Position numbers and translations under genes: made by a program
The notes under the pieces: model-generated
Database searches by the model: none
Told to the model about the DNA's origin: nothing
What the model saw: only the letters and a program-made list of their open reading frames with translations
In this document: positions 9,398-18,731 of the stretch, piece by piece
How the letters are laid out: each line of letters begins with the position of its first letter
Position numbering within the stretch: the stretch's first letter is position 1
Source: Polaromonas sp. UBA4122
Lineage (GTDB): Bacteria > Pseudomonadota > Gammaproteobacteria > Burkholderiales > Burkholderiaceae_C
Assembly (NCBI GenBank): GCA_002381615.1
Contig: DFWY01000134.1
Location: 1-54,425 of the forward strand
Direction: 5' to 3'
DNA length: 54,425 nt

Positions 9398-10615
9398 CTA
9401 GTGGGAATGATTGAAATGTGGGGCAGTACGCGATGCAGCATCTGCAATGTCACGGTACATCACCTCCTGCTGGCAGGCTATTGTGGACCAGGACCACTGT
9501 GACGCAAAATCGCGCGCTCCTGTGGCAAGATCCCGGTACAGCGCCGGCTCCTGCAGGATTCGCGCCAGTCTGTCTGAAAGTTGCCTGGCATCGGTCGGCG
9601 AGGACAAAATCAGGGCGTTCACGCCATCCGTGAGCAGACCCGCAATGCCGCAGTAGCGAGAATCGCTCACGACAATCGGCAGCCCATACGCCATCGCCTC
9701 CAGGACCACCATGGCGAATGTGTCCTCCAGGGTGGGGTGTGCCAGAATATCCGCCGCTTGGTACAAAGGCGATACGTCCCTGAGATGCCCCAAAAAGTGG
9801 ACTCGCTCGCTTACCGCCAGGGCCACGGCTTTCTGCCGGAATCTTTCAATGTAGGACGGGTTTCCGACTACTGCCAAGGCAACATCGGATGGCAAACGCT
9901 TCAATGCATCCAGAAGCGTTCCCAGCCCTTTTTTTTGATAGTCATTGGCTACAAAGGCGATCAGAGGTCCATGGGCCGGCAACCCCAAACTGCGCCGGGC
10001 AGCCAATCGGTCCGACCCGGCCGCTGGCACGACCACGCCTGGCGAAATAACAGACAGCACTGACGCGCAGGCGGGATAGGTGTGCTCCAGCACCTCTTTA
10101 AGAGCTGGCGACGTCGCGACGATTTGACGCTGGCCACGAAGAGTAAATCGAAATCTCTCGATCACAAGGTAGGCCAGCAAACGCGGACTGGTCACGACCT
10201 TGATCCATCGCAACATAAGGCGCCAACCCGTGCGCCCATGAAACAGGTTGTATTTAACCGGCAAGACATGAACCGTCTGAATATCGCCATGCCAGGTGTT
10301 TTCATGGGAATGCACCACATCAAAACCGCGCCGCGTGCCCCACCAGGTGGCTGTGGCAAACCACAACTGGTTGATCCAGCGCGGCTTGCGCAGTGGGGCA
10401 GAAACCCGATGATAGGTAACACCCGGCCAGTGGTGGTCTATTTCCTGGGCAAACACGTGAATCTCGTGCCTGGCGGAAAGCTGCTCAACCAGTGCAATGG
10501 AATAGCGTTCTGCCCCCCCGCCCGTAGGTGAAAAAGTCCGGTTGAAGACCGCGATGCGCAGTTTCCGGTGGGCAGGGCTCGGGTGCTCTGCCGGGCTTGA
10601 TGGAGGCTGGCTCAT
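9398..10615 (-). CDS. Glycosyltransferase family 4 protein (WaaG-like)
   Basis: 405-residue GT-B retaining glycosyltransferase. The N-terminal domain has FSPTGGGAERYSIALVEQL, and the C-terminal donor domain has LIAFVANDYQKKGLGTLLDA and the EX7E motif in EDTFAMVVLEAMAYGLPIVV (about 313-332). WaaG-type enzymes add the first outer-core hexose to lipopolysaccharide, which suits the setting. Its ATG overlaps the stop of the upstream deacetylase gene (ATGA), so the two are probably translated together. Confidence 0.87.
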   Translation of the reverse strand: MSQPPSSPAEHPSPAHRKLRIAVFNRTFSPTGGGAERYSIALVEQLSARHEIHVFAQEIDHHWPGVTYHRVSAPLRKPRWINQLWFATATWWGTRRGFDVVHSHENTWHGDIQTVHVLPVKYNLFHGRTGWRLMLRWIKVVTSPRLLAYLVIERFRFTLRGQRQIVATSPALKEVLEHTYPACASVLSVISPGVVVPAAGSDRLAARRSLGLPAHGPLIAFVANDYQKKGLGTLLDALKRLPSDVALAVVGNPSYIERFRQKAVALAVSERVHFLGHLRDVSPLYQAADILAHPTLEDTFAMVVLEAMAYGLPIVVSDSRYCGIAGLLTDGVNALILSSPTDARQLSDRLARILQEPALYRDLATGARDFASQWSWSTIACQQEVMYRDIADAASRTAPHFNHSH

Positions 10616-11397
10616 TTTTTTCGGCGGTCCTCGTAGCCGGTCGCGATTTTTAACCAGAAAACCGGCAAACTGGTCGAGCGAAGCACGGGTACCCGCGGCA
10701 GTTGCAACAGATCTGTCTGCGCATGGCAGCGACTCCGCTGGGTGGTGGTGGCCGTCGCAAAACCCAGTTCACCGGCCATGGCCACGTGTTTGGGCTCATA
10801 CTGGCCATAGGGGTAGCAAAAATGATGGACTGGCTGGCCAATGGCTGACTCAAGCTCCGTTTTCCCCACGGCCATTTCCACACGGCACCCGCTATCGTTG
10901 GTGGCCAGTAAATTCACGTGCTGGCGAGTGTGCGAACCAATTTCCTGCCCTGCTGACACCCATTGACGAATCTCCGCTTCGTTCATCAATGGCGTCTGCG
11001 CAATACCCAGACCTTCATCCCACACATTGGTCTTGCCGAGCAAGCCACTCACGGCGTAGCAGGTGGACGAAAACCCCTGTTTAAGCAGTGCAGGCAAGGC
11101 ATGGGTGAGGTTGTTCTGATAGCCGTCATCGAAGGTAATGCCGACGACTTTACCGACCCGTTCACCACACAGGTAGGGCTGCAAGCCGCTCATAGACAAG
11201 CCCGTATAGCCCAGCAGCCTGAGCCATGCCATCTGCCGTGCAAAAGCCTCTGGCGCCACATACAGACTGCGAAAAGGGCTGCCTTTGGGTGGGGCTGCGG
11301 CTATTTGGTGGTACACCAGAATGGGAATGGGCTTGCGGTTGGCTGTGTAGGTAGTCGCCATGCTTTGAAGATTGCTTGAGGTAGCACTTGAGGTCAT
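10612..11397 (-). CDS. Polysaccharide deacetylase (NodB domain)
   Basis: Carbohydrate esterase family 4 protein of 261 residues. Motif 1 TFDDG (88-92), motif 2 GSHTRQH with the metal-binding His pair, and motif 3 FCYPYG are all present, so the enzyme should be an active metal-dependent deacetylase of N- or O-acetylated sugars. There is no signal peptide, so it probably acts in the cytoplasm on a lipopolysaccharide or polysaccharide precursor. I take ATG at 11397, two bases after the rng stop; in-frame starts at 11418 and 11361 are possible. It sits between rng and two glycosyltransferases. Confidence 0.85.
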   Translation of the reverse strand: MTSSATSSNLQSMATTYTANRKPIPILVYHQIAAAPPKGSPFRSLYVAPEAFARQMAWLRLLGYTGLSMSGLQPYLCGERVGKVVGITFDDGYQNNLTHALPALLKQGFSSTCYAVSGLLGKTNVWDEGLGIAQTPLMNEAEIRQWVSAGQEIGSHTRQHVNLLATNDSGCRVEMAVGKTELESAIGQPVHHFCYPYGQYEPKHVAMAGELGFATATTTQRSRCHAQTDLLQLPRVPVLRSTSLPVFWLKIATGYEDRRKK

Positions 11398-11398
11398 G

Positions 11399-12898
11399 TC
11401 ATAGCAGGACGATGTCATATTGTTCTTGCGCCATGGCCGCTTCGGCCTGCAGGGAAATGGGCTTGCCAATAAAGTCGCTCAGGCTCGCCAAATGCAGGCT
11501 TTCCTCATCCAGAAAAAACTCAATCACCTTGGGCGATGCCACCACCCTGAATTCCCGTGGATTGAACTGCCGCGCTTCGCGCAAAATTTCACGCAGAATG
11601 TCGTAGCTCACGCTTCGCGCCGTTTTGACCACACCTTTACCCATGCAAGCGCTGCACGGTTCGCACAATTGGTGGGCCAGGGACTCACGGGTTCGCTTGC
11701 GTGTCATTTCCAGCAAGCCCAACGCCGAAAAGCCGTTCACTGTAGTCTTGATACGGTCCCGCGCCAGTTGCTTCTGGAACTCCGCCAGTACCGCATCGCG
11801 GTGGTTTTCCTTGATCATGTCGATGAAATCGACAATCACAATGCCGCCGAGATTGCGCAGGCGAAGTTGCCGGGCAATCGCCTGTGAGGCTTCCAGGTTG
11901 GTTTTGAAGATGGTGTCGTCAAAATTCCGGGCACCCACAAATCCACCGGTGTTCACGTCGATGACAGTCAAGGCTTCCGCCTGGTCAATGATCAGATAAC
12001 CTCCGGATTTGAGGTCAACCCGCCGGCCCAGCGCCTTGGCAATTTCTTCGTCAATATTGAACAGGTCAAAAATGGGCCGCTCACCGCTGTAAAGCTGAAG
12101 CTTTTGCACGGTTGCAGGCATGAACTCCACCGCAAAGGCTTTCAGCTTTTCAAACTGCTCGCGGGAATCGATGCGGATGGTTTGCGTACCCTCCACCACC
12201 AAGTCGCGCAGCACGCGCTGCAGCAGGCTCAGGTCCTGATGCAGCACAGACGTCGACGGCAGGCGCAGCGAGGCATCCTTGATACGCGACCAAGTTTTGC
12301 GCAGGTAGGCAATGTCTTCTGCCAGCTCTGTATCCAAGGCGTCTTCACCATTGGTCCGGAGAATGAAACCCCCGCCCATGTCACCGGCCAGAGCCTGCAC
12401 ACGCTGGCGCAAGTCCTCGCGCTGCCGTGGTGGTATTTTTTGCGAAACGCCGATGTGATTGTCCTGCGGCAAAAAAACCAGCAGGCGACCGGCAATGCTG
12501 ATTTGCGCCGTCAGCCGCGCGCCCTTGGTGCCAATCGGGTCCTTGAGTACCTGCACCATCAGGGCCTGCCCCTCGAACAGCTGCTTTTCAATGGGTTGAA
12601 GCGATGCCGTCGCTGGTGACGTCAATGTTTCAGTCGCCTGCAAACCGTTTTCTGCGTGACGGCTGTTGATGCTGCTCATCAAATCGGCGACATGCAGGAA
12701 AGCAGCCCGGTCCAGGCCAATGTCTATAAAAGCCGACTGCATGCCTGGTAGCACCCTGGCCACCTTGCCCAGATAAACATTGCCCACCAAGCCACGCTCC
12801 AGCGTGCGTTCAACCTGCAATTCCTGCACCGCACCTTGCTCAACCACGGCCACCCGGGTTTCCTGCGGCGACCAATTAATCAGGATGTCTTGTTGCAT
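11399..12898 (-). CDS. rng: Ribonuclease G
   Basis: 499-residue RNase E/G family endonuclease that trims 16S rRNA 5' ends and degrades mRNA. The N-terminal S1-like region starts ILINWSPQETRVAVVEQGAV. The catalytic core has VIDVNTGGFVGARN and the metal-binding Asp in IVIVDFIDM, and the zinc-link Cys residues are in CEPCSACMGKG (about 420-430). Length and lack of a C-terminal scaffold point to RNase G rather than RNase E. It follows maf by 20 bp; downstream is a polysaccharide deacetylase, an unusual partner. Confidence 0.94.
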   Translation of the reverse strand: MQQDILINWSPQETRVAVVEQGAVQELQVERTLERGLVGNVYLGKVARVLPGMQSAFIDIGLDRAAFLHVADLMSSINSRHAENGLQATETLTSPATASLQPIEKQLFEGQALMVQVLKDPIGTKGARLTAQISIAGRLLVFLPQDNHIGVSQKIPPRQREDLRQRVQALAGDMGGGFILRTNGEDALDTELAEDIAYLRKTWSRIKDASLRLPSTSVLHQDLSLLQRVLRDLVVEGTQTIRIDSREQFEKLKAFAVEFMPATVQKLQLYSGERPIFDLFNIDEEIAKALGRRVDLKSGGYLIIDQAEALTVIDVNTGGFVGARNFDDTIFKTNLEASQAIARQLRLRNLGGIVIVDFIDMIKENHRDAVLAEFQKQLARDRIKTTVNGFSALGLLEMTRKRTRESLAHQLCEPCSACMGKGVVKTARSVSYDILREILREARQFNPREFRVVASPKVIEFFLDEESLHLASLSDFIGKPISLQAEAAMAQEQYDIVLL

Positions 12899-12918
12899 GA
12901 CTTGTAAAAAGTTGGAAG

Positions 12919-13521
12919 CTAGATTTTGAGGCCGGCGGCGTGTAGCAGCCCGGCCGTTTCCCGCAGCGGTAGCCCCATGATGCCACTGTAACTGCCATGG
13001 ATGCGGGCGATATGCATCGCCACCCTGCCCTGTATGGCATAGGCACCCGCTTTGCCCAAGGGCTCACCGGTGGCCACATAAGCCCGGATTTGCGCGGCAG
13101 TCATGGCCTCAAAACTCACACGAGACGTACTGAGCGCCTCAAAACGCCGCCGCCCCTGCTGTACCGCCACGGCAGTCAGAACACGGTGCGTACAACCGGC
13201 AAGCTCGCGCAACATCCGCATAGCGTCCCTGGCATCATCCGGTTTTCCATAAATAGTGCGTCCCAGCGCCACGGTAGTGTCAGAGCACAAAATTGGCGCT
13301 GCAGGGAGTTTCCGGTGCTTCAGTCGCTCCGTGGCCGCGTCCAGCTTGAGGGCCGTGACGCGCTTGACATACGCTGCAGGCGCCTCATTTTTAAGCACAA
13401 TCTCCAGCGCTTCAGCATCTTCACCAGCATCCGGCAGCAGCAACTCATACCGCACACCGAGTTGCTCAAGCAACTGCCGGCGCCTTGGGCTTTGCGATGC
13501 TAAATAGATAAAGTCAGCCAT
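12919..13521 (-). CDS. maf: Maf family nucleoside triphosphate pyrophosphatase (YhdE type)
   Basis: 200-residue Maf protein; the YhdE subgroup hydrolyses dTTP, UTP and modified pyrimidine nucleotides to monophosphates. The N-terminal SQSPRRRQLLEQLGVRYE, the central LCSDTTVAL with its catalytic Asp, and the C-terminal GSYSGIMGLPLRET (about 180) are family signatures. ATG at 13521 is chosen because SQSPRRR starts eight residues later; the frame stays open to 13593 through a repeat region that is not coding. Confidence 0.92.
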   Translation of the reverse strand: MADFIYLASQSPRRRQLLEQLGVRYELLLPDAGEDAEALEIVLKNEAPAAYVKRVTALKLDAATERLKHRKLPAAPILCSDTTVALGRTIYGKPDDARDAMRMLRELAGCTHRVLTAVAVQQGRRRFEALSTSRVSFEAMTAAQIRAYVATGEPLGKAGAYAIQGRVAMHIARIHGSYSGIMGLPLRETAGLLHAAGLKI

Positions 13522-13525
13522 AGAC

Positions 13526-13620
13526 AAGCGTGGGGGCCAGTTTCGCCGCCGGGCCGCCCCAAGGCGAAGCCGCCCCCTCTGGGGGCAGCGCATTACACGC
13601 AGTGAAAAGCGTGGGGGCCA
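13526..13620. repeat. GC-rich intergenic repeat with 14-bp direct ends
   Basis: The 14-mer AAGCGTGGGGGCCA occurs at 13526-13539 and again at 13607-13620. Between them lie a GCCCCC-TCT-GGGGGC hairpin (13572-13586) and GGGCAGCGCATTAC. This is the look of a short mobile or palindromic element lodged between rlmH and maf. A related GC-rich hairpin with TCGGGGGTAGCG occurs near 43735. No coding potential. Confidence 0.6.
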
Positions 13621-13623
13621 TAT

Positions 13624-14091
13624 TTATTCACGGTGGTAGGGGTGATTGATGGTGATGCTCCAGGCCCGGTAAAGCTGTTCAATCAGCAGAACGCGCACCA
13701 TGGCATGTGGCAGGGTCAGGTCTGACAGGCGCAAGCGTTCGTGCGCTGAGTGCTTGAATCCGGCATCCAGCCCGTCCGGCCCACCAATCACGATGGCGAC
13801 ATCGTCGCCTGACAGTTGCCATCCCTTGAGCCTTTCAGCGAGCGCCATGGTGGTGACCGCCGTACCGCGTTCATCAAGCGCCACTACATGGCAACCCCGG
13901 GCGATGGCGCCTTCTATACGCCCACGTTCAGCGGCAAGCAGGTTGTCGAGGGTTTTGGATGTGCGCGGCTCGGTTTTAACGGCCTTGAGCTCAACCTTCA
14001 GCTCGGGGGGGAAGCGCTTGGCGTAGTCATCATAAGCCGTCTGCGCCCAGTCGGGCACCTTCTGGCCGACGGCTACGATCGTCAGCCTCAT
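13624..14091 (-). CDS. rlmH: 23S rRNA (pseudouridine-1915 N3) methyltransferase RlmH
   Basis: 155-residue SPOUT methyltransferase that modifies pseudouridine 1915 in helix 69 of 23S rRNA. The knot signature [14 protein letters not shown] (about 100-113) and the C-terminal [18 protein letters not shown] are diagnostic, and the length equals the E. coli enzyme. The start overlaps the stop of rsfS by four bases (ATGA), so it is translationally coupled in the nadD-rsfS-rlmH operon. Confidence 0.96.
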   Translation of the reverse strand: MRLTIVAVGQKVPDWAQTAYDDYAKRFPPELKVELKAVKTEPRTSKTLDNLLAAERGRIEGAIARGCHVVALDERGTAVTTMALAERLKGWQLSGDDVAIVIGGPDGLDAGFKHSAHERLRLSDLTLPHAMVRVLLIEQLYRAWSITINHPYHRE

Positions 14092-14906
14092 TGGCTCCGG
14101 GTCGAGGTTTTCTTGGCGACTGGTTTCTTCGCGACCGTTTTGGCTGCAGTTTTAGTGGCAGTTTTGGCGGCGACTTTCTTCGCAGCTGCCTTTTTGGCGG
14201 CAGGTAATTTAACAATGGGAATTTTGGCCGCAGGTCGGGCTGCCGATTTTGCGGGCGCGGTCTTAGCAGTCACCTTGGCACCCAACTTGCCGCTTACCTT
14301 GCTTGTTTTTGCAACAGGCTCTGCGGCAGGTGCTGTCGCGTTCCTTTTTGCGGTCCAGTCGTTTGTTTTACCCACCTTGCCCACATAGCTTGAGTCAACC
14401 GCTTTTGCTGATGTTTTGACAGCGGATTTCACAGCAGACTTCACCCCGGGTTTCCGTTTTGATGCAGGTTTAGCCTCTACTTTGATTTCAGGTTTGGACG
14501 CTTTCACCAGAGGTGCGGGCGCTCCCAGTTTGAGCTTGACAGGTTTGTCGCCCCAAAGCTCTTCAAGGTGGTAGTACTGGCGGATCGTCGGCTGCATGAT
14601 GTGCGCGACGGCGGCGCCACAGTCGACGATGATCCATTCTCCGTTGGCTTCACCTTCAATGCGGGGTTTGGCAAAGCCGGCATCTCGCACCGCATCGCGC
14701 ACACTGGCAGCGAGGGCTTTGGTCTGGCGGTTGGAGGTTCCTGAAGCGATGATCACGCGCTCAAAAAGAGAGGTGATGTGCTCAGTGTCAAATACCTGGA
14801 TATCCTGCGCCTTGACGTCCTCCAGGCCATCAATGATGGCGCGCTGCAATTTTTGGACATCTTTCTTGTCGGCGGTGCTGGTGGTTTTGACAGTGGTGGA
14901 GGTCAT
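14088..14906 (-). CDS. rsfS: Ribosomal silencing factor RsfS with long Ala/Lys-rich tail
   Basis: 272 residues. Residues about 15-125 are the RsfS (YbeB/Iojap) domain, with [16 protein letters not shown] and [20 protein letters not shown]; it binds L14 and blocks 30S-50S joining during starvation. Residues about 135-272 form a low-complexity Lys/Ala/Pro tail (for example [17 protein letters not shown]) like a histone H1-type domain; the usual protein ends near residue 110-130. ATG at 14906 is chosen from the domain boundary. Between nadD and rlmH, as in most proteobacteria. The tail's role is unknown; nucleic-acid or ribosome binding is my inference. Confidence 0.93.
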   Translation of the reverse strand: MTSTTVKTTSTADKKDVQKLQRAIIDGLEDVKAQDIQVFDTEHITSLFERVIIASGTSNRQTKALAASVRDAVRDAGFAKPRIEGEANGEWIIVDCGAAVAHIMQPTIRQYYHLEELWGDKPVKLKLGAPAPLVKASKPEIKVEAKPASKRKPGVKSAVKSAVKTSAKAVDSSYVGKVGKTNDWTAKRNATAPAAEPVAKTSKVSGKLGAKVTAKTAPAKSAARPAAKIPIVKLPAAKKAAAKKVAAKTATKTAAKTVAKKPVAKKTSTRSQ

Positions 14907-14934
14907 GCAGTGTTTTGCTTCAATGAGGTGGAAA

Positions 14935-15567
14935 TTAATGGGAACGGTACAGCTGATGGAGTGAAATATAACGCGCAACCGGCTCGGGGACCAGCTGGGC
15001 AATTCCCTTGGCTGTGGCGACACCCGAGGCCATCAACTGGCGGATCTGGGTGGCGCTGACAGCCATCAGGGGCAGCTTGAGCGTGAAAAAACGGTTGGCA
15101 TGCCCTGTGTAGGCATCAAATTGGGTCTGGGCCAGCGTGGATTGAGCACGATCAGCTATACAAATTATAGCAAGCTCAAGAATGTCCTGCCATCGGTGCC
15201 ATTGCCGGAAAGCAGCAAACTGGTCAGCCCCAAGGAACAGGTAGAGCTGGGCCTGCGGATTTTCCGCTTGCAGTGCCTGCAGCGTGTCAATCGTGAAGGT
15301 CGGCCCCGCGCGTTGCAGTTCACGGTCATCCACCACGACGCGCGGCACATCTTTAAACGCCAGCCGGGTCATGGCCAGCCGGTGAACAGGCGCGCTCAGC
15401 GCCCTGGCTTTATGCCAAGCCTGCCCGGTCGGAATGATGTAGAGGGTATCCAGCCCGAACCGCTCCAGCGCCGCCTGCGCTAGCGCTACATGCGCATTGT
15501 GCGGCGGGTCAAATGCGCCGCCAAACACGCCGATGCGCTTGGCCCCTGGGGATGATGCAGCACTCAA
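14935..15567 (-). CDS. nadD: Nicotinate-nucleotide adenylyltransferase
   Basis: 210-residue enzyme that adenylates nicotinate mononucleotide in NAD synthesis. The nucleotidyltransferase start [15 protein letters not shown] (13-27) and the C-terminal SATQIR site are present. The only sensible start is TTG at 15567, in a TTGA overlap with the hemF stop. Codons at about 15119-15174 (residues about 131-150, reading [16 protein letters not shown]) resemble the interspersed repeat found elsewhere in this window, so part of the gene may derive from it. Confidence 0.94.
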   Translation of the reverse strand: MSAASSPGAKRIGVFGGAFDPPHNAHVALAQAALERFGLDTLYIIPTGQAWHKARALSAPVHRLAMTRLAFKDVPRVVVDDRELQRAGPTFTIDTLQALQAENPQAQLYLFLGADQFAAFRQWHRWQDILELAIICIADRAQSTLAQTQFDAYTGHANRFFTLKLPLMAVSATQIRQLMASGVATAKGIAQLVPEPVARYISLHQLYRSH

Positions 15568-16487
15568 ACCCAGTCCCGCCTCATCAGAAACTCCTTGTAC
15601 AGGCGCTCTTCAGGGGAGCCGGCTTCGACCTGGCGCTGGTAGGCCCAACTCGCCAGCGGCGGCATCGACATCAAAATCGACTCTGTTCTCCCGCCCGACT
15701 GCAAGCCAAAGTGCGTGCCGCGGTCCCACACCAGGTTGAACTCGACGTAACGACCTCGCCGGTAGAGCTGGAAATCGCGCTCCCGCTCGCCATAAGGCGT
15801 ATTTTTGCGCCGTTCAACAATCGGAAGGTAAGCCTGCAAAAACGAATCCGCCACGCTTTGCATCATGGCAAAGCTCTGGTCCATGCCCAGCTCCTGGAAA
15901 TCGTCAAAAAATACACCGCCTATGCCGCGCTGCTCCTGGCGGTGCTTGAGGTAAAAATACTCATCGCACCATTGTTTGAAGCGCGGATATTTGTCGCTGC
16001 CGAACGGCGCCAGCGCATCTTTGCAGACCTGGTGGAAATGCACCGCGTCTTCATCAAAACCGTAATAAGGCGTCAGATCCATGCTGCCACCAAACCAGCA
16101 GACGGGCTCACGCGAACCGGCTGCAGGTGTCGCCGCCAGCATGCGCACATTCATATGCACGGTCGGCACATAGGGGTTGCGCGGGTGAAACACCAGCGAA
16201 ACGCCCATGGCCTCAAAAGGCGCGCCAGCCAGTTCGGGTCTGTGCTGGGTGGCCGAGGGAGGCAGCTTGGGGCCACGCACCTGCGAAAACCCGCAACCGG
16301 CACGCTCAAACACCTGGCCACGCTCCAGAATCTGGGTGATGCCGTCTCCCTGCAGCGCTTCCCCAGGTTCTTTTTGCCAGTGGTCGGCTACAAAAGACTG
16401 GCCGTCGACCTCGGCGACAGCGCTTGTAATGCGCTCCTGCAGTCCCAGTAAAAAGGTACGAACGCTTGAAAGATCGGTCATGCTCAT
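15564..16487 (-). CDS. hemF: Oxygen-dependent coproporphyrinogen-III oxidase
   Basis: 307-residue cytosolic haem enzyme that decarboxylates coproporphyrinogen III to protoporphyrinogen IX using O2. [30 protein letters not shown] and GGVFFDDF are diagnostic, and length matches E. coli HemF (299). It is followed directly by nadD with a four-base overlap, and purD lies 71 bp upstream on the same strand. Presence of HemF shows aerobic haem synthesis. Confidence 0.96.
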   Translation of the reverse strand: MSMTDLSSVRTFLLGLQERITSAVAEVDGQSFVADHWQKEPGEALQGDGITQILERGQVFERAGCGFSQVRGPKLPPSATQHRPELAGAPFEAMGVSLVFHPRNPYVPTVHMNVRMLAATPAAGSREPVCWFGGSMDLTPYYGFDEDAVHFHQVCKDALAPFGSDKYPRFKQWCDEYFYLKHRQEQRGIGGVFFDDFQELGMDQSFAMMQSVADSFLQAYLPIVERRKNTPYGERERDFQLYRRGRYVEFNLVWDRGTHFGLQSGGRTESILMSMPPLASWAYQRQVEAGSPEERLYKEFLMRRDWV

Positions 16488-16558
16488 TGAACCAAGAAAC
16501 AGTCATTGAACGCTCCCGCGTGATGAACGCGAAAGAAACGGCTATAAATCCATACTCA

Positions 16559-17851
16559 TCAGGATTTGACGGCCCGATGTCCAATGTCCTTGCGGTACTG
16601 CGCGCCATCAAAGTGAATACCCTGGGCGACTTCGTAAGCACGCTGCTGGGCGGCCTTAACTGTGCTGCCCAGCGCCGTCACACAAAGCACACGGCCGCCA
16701 GCGGTAACCGTGCCACTGTCCTGCTTTTGCGTCCCCGCATGGAACACCACGACATCCTCAGCCGCTTTGGGCAAGCCCTGGATGACATCGCCCTTGCGGG
16801 GATGGAGCGGGTAGCCATGCGCTGCCATCACCACGCCCAAGGCCGGGCGACGGTCCCACTCCAGCTCGATCTGATCGAGCGTACCAGAGGTGGCCGCCAT
16901 CATCACATCATAAAAATCAGTTTTCAGACGCATCATGATGGGCTGGGTTTCAGGATCACCCATGCGGCAATTGAACTCCAGCGTCCGCGGCAAGCCCCGT
17001 GCGTCGATCATGAGGCCGGCGTACAGAAATCCGGTGTAGGTGATGCCGTCTTTTTCCATGCCCTTGATGGTAGGCAGAATGATTTCGCGCATGGCGCGCG
17101 CATGCACCTCAGGTGTCACCACCGGGGCCGGTGAATAGGCGCCCATGCCACCCGTGTTCGGGCCCTGGTCGCCATCGAGCAGGCGCTTGTGGTCCTGGCT
17201 GGTCGCCATGGCAGTCACGCTTTTGCCGTCGCACAACACAATGAAGCTGGCTTCTTCGCCCTGCAAAAATTCCTCAATGACGACGCGTGCGCCACCTTCG
17301 TTGTGCGTGACACCCAACACGTTGTGATCGGGGCCGCCGACCAGCATGAACTCAATCGCCTCATGCGCCTCATGCAGTGTCATCGCAACCACCACGCCTT
17401 TTCCGGCCGCCAGGCCATCAGCCTTGACCACGATAGGCGCACCCTTCTCGTCGACATAGGCGTGGGCGGCCACCGCATCGGTAAAGGTTTCGTAATCCGC
17501 GGTCGGAATGTTGTGGCGCTTCATGAAAGCCTTGGAAAAAGCCTTGGAGCTTTCCAGTTGGGCCGCTGCCTTGGTCGGTCCAAACACCCGAAGGCCATGC
17601 GCGCGAAATTCATCAACAATACCAGCTGCCAGCGGCTGCTCGGGGCCCACCACCGTCAGGGCTATTTTTTCTATGAGGGCCCAGGCACGTAGCGCCTGAA
17701 CGTCCGTGATATTGATGTTTTCCAGGCGTACATCCGCCGCAGTGCCGCCGTTGCCCGGCGCCACATAAACCGTTCGCACTTTGGGCGATTGAGCCAGTTT
17801 CCAGGCCAGGGCGTGTTCACGGCCACCGCCGCCCACCACTAAAACTTTCAT
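16559..17851 (-). CDS. purD: Phosphoribosylamine-glycine ligase
   Basis: 430-residue ATP-grasp enzyme of purine synthesis (GAR synthetase), joining phosphoribosylamine and glycine. The N-terminal VLVVGGGGREHALAWKLA, the ATP-grasp segments PIVVKADGLAAGKGVVVA and the C-terminal FNCRMGDPETQ are all present. Full length, with ATG at 17851. It lies 76 bp after yebC and 71 bp before hemF on the same strand. Confidence 0.97.
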   Translation of the reverse strand: MKVLVVGGGGREHALAWKLAQSPKVRTVYVAPGNGGTAADVRLENINITDVQALRAWALIEKIALTVVGPEQPLAAGIVDEFRAHGLRVFGPTKAAAQLESSKAFSKAFMKRHNIPTADYETFTDAVAAHAYVDEKGAPIVVKADGLAAGKGVVVAMTLHEAHEAIEFMLVGGPDHNVLGVTHNEGGARVVIEEFLQGEEASFIVLCDGKSVTAMATSQDHKRLLDGDQGPNTGGMGAYSPAPVVTPEVHARAMREIILPTIKGMEKDGITYTGFLYAGLMIDARGLPRTLEFNCRMGDPETQPIMMRLKTDFYDVMMAATSGTLDQIELEWDRRPALGVVMAAHGYPLHPRKGDVIQGLPKAAEDVVVFHAGTQKQDSGTVTAGGRVLCVTALGSTVKAAQQRAYEVAQGIHFDGAQYRKDIGHRAVKS

Positions 17852-17927
17852 GCTGCAGCTTTCATTGGTTTACTTTTATTCTTTCGCTTTTATTCTTGTG
17901 CTCTTGATATTGCAGTTCCAGGGTGCC

Positions 17928-18653
17928 TTACTCAGAAAGCTCCGCGTTATGAAAGACTTCTTGCGTGTCGTCCAGATCTTCCAGGACATCCAGCAGCCTT
18001 TGCATCTTCTGCGCATCTTCACCCGTCAGCTCAATCGTGTTGTCGGCGCGCATGGTGACTTCGGCAAGCTCGGGCTTCAGTCCGGCAGCCTCCAGTGCTT
18101 TTTTGACGGCTTCAAAATTGGTATACGGCGTCAGCACCTCTATAGCGCCGTCGTCATCCGTGATCACATCGTCGGCACCGGCCTCCAGCGCCACCTCCAT
18201 GACCTTGTCTTCACTCGTACCAGGCGCAAAAATCAGCTGCCCACAGTGTTTGAACTGAAAAGCCACAGAACCTTCGGCGCCCATGTTGCCGCCGTGCTTG
18301 GAAAACGCATGGCGAACTTCAGCCACCGTGCGCACTTTGTTGTCGGTCATGCAGTCAACAAGAATGGCTGCCCCGCCAATGCCATAGCCTTCATAACGAA
18401 TTTCCTCGTAATGAACGCCTTCCAGGCTGCCTGTGGCCTTGTCAATATTGCGCTTGATGGTGTCGGCAGGCATGTTGGCCGCCTTGGCCTTGTCCACGGC
18501 CAGGCGTAGACGCGGGTTGGTGTCCAGGTCCCCGCCGCCCAAGCGGGCAGCTACCATGATTTCGCGGATCACCCGCGTCCAGACCTTGCCGCGTTTGTCG
18601 TCCTGGCGACCCTTGCGGTGTTGAATATTCGCCCATTTGCTATGACCAGCCAC
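17928..18653 (-). CDS. yebC: YebC/PmpR family regulatory protein
   Basis: 241-residue YebC-type protein starting [17 protein letters not shown], the canonical N-terminus. Family members act as transcription regulators or help ribosomes through proline stretches. It starts with GTG at 18653, with AAGGGG upstream. A second, more divergent family member lies at 23691-24404. It diverges from the HerA-like ATPase gene across an 80-bp gap containing the dyad GATTAA-N5-TTAATC (18675-18691). Confidence 0.95.
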   Translation of the reverse strand: MAGHSKWANIQHRKGRQDDKRGKVWTRVIREIMVAARLGGGDLDTNPRLRLAVDKAKAANMPADTIKRNIDKATGSLEGVHYEEIRYEGYGIGGAAILVDCMTDNKVRTVAEVRHAFSKHGGNMGAEGSVAFQFKHCGQLIFAPGTSEDKVMEVALEAGADDVITDDDGAIEVLTPYTNFEAVKKALEAAGLKPELAEVTMRADNTIELTGEDAQKMQRLLDVLEDLDDTQEVFHNAELSE

Positions 18654-18674
18654 GACAGAACCCCTTGTTTGATG

Positions 18675-18691
18675 GATTAATTGATTTAATC
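18675..18691. promoter_or_regulatory. AT-rich dyad between divergent yebC and HerA-like gene
   Basis: GATTAA-TTGAT-TTAATC, a perfect 6-bp dyad with a 5-nt spacer in the short divergent promoter region. It could be an operator or part of a promoter; there is no T-run, so it is not a terminator. Confidence 0.35.
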
Positions 18692-18731
18692 TACAGGCTG
18701 CATTTTACTTTTTCACTTACTGGACCCTTTG

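Noticed and set aside
15513..16451. 312-codon plus-strand frame
   Set aside because: Antisense to hemF and the nadD start; no family resemblance.
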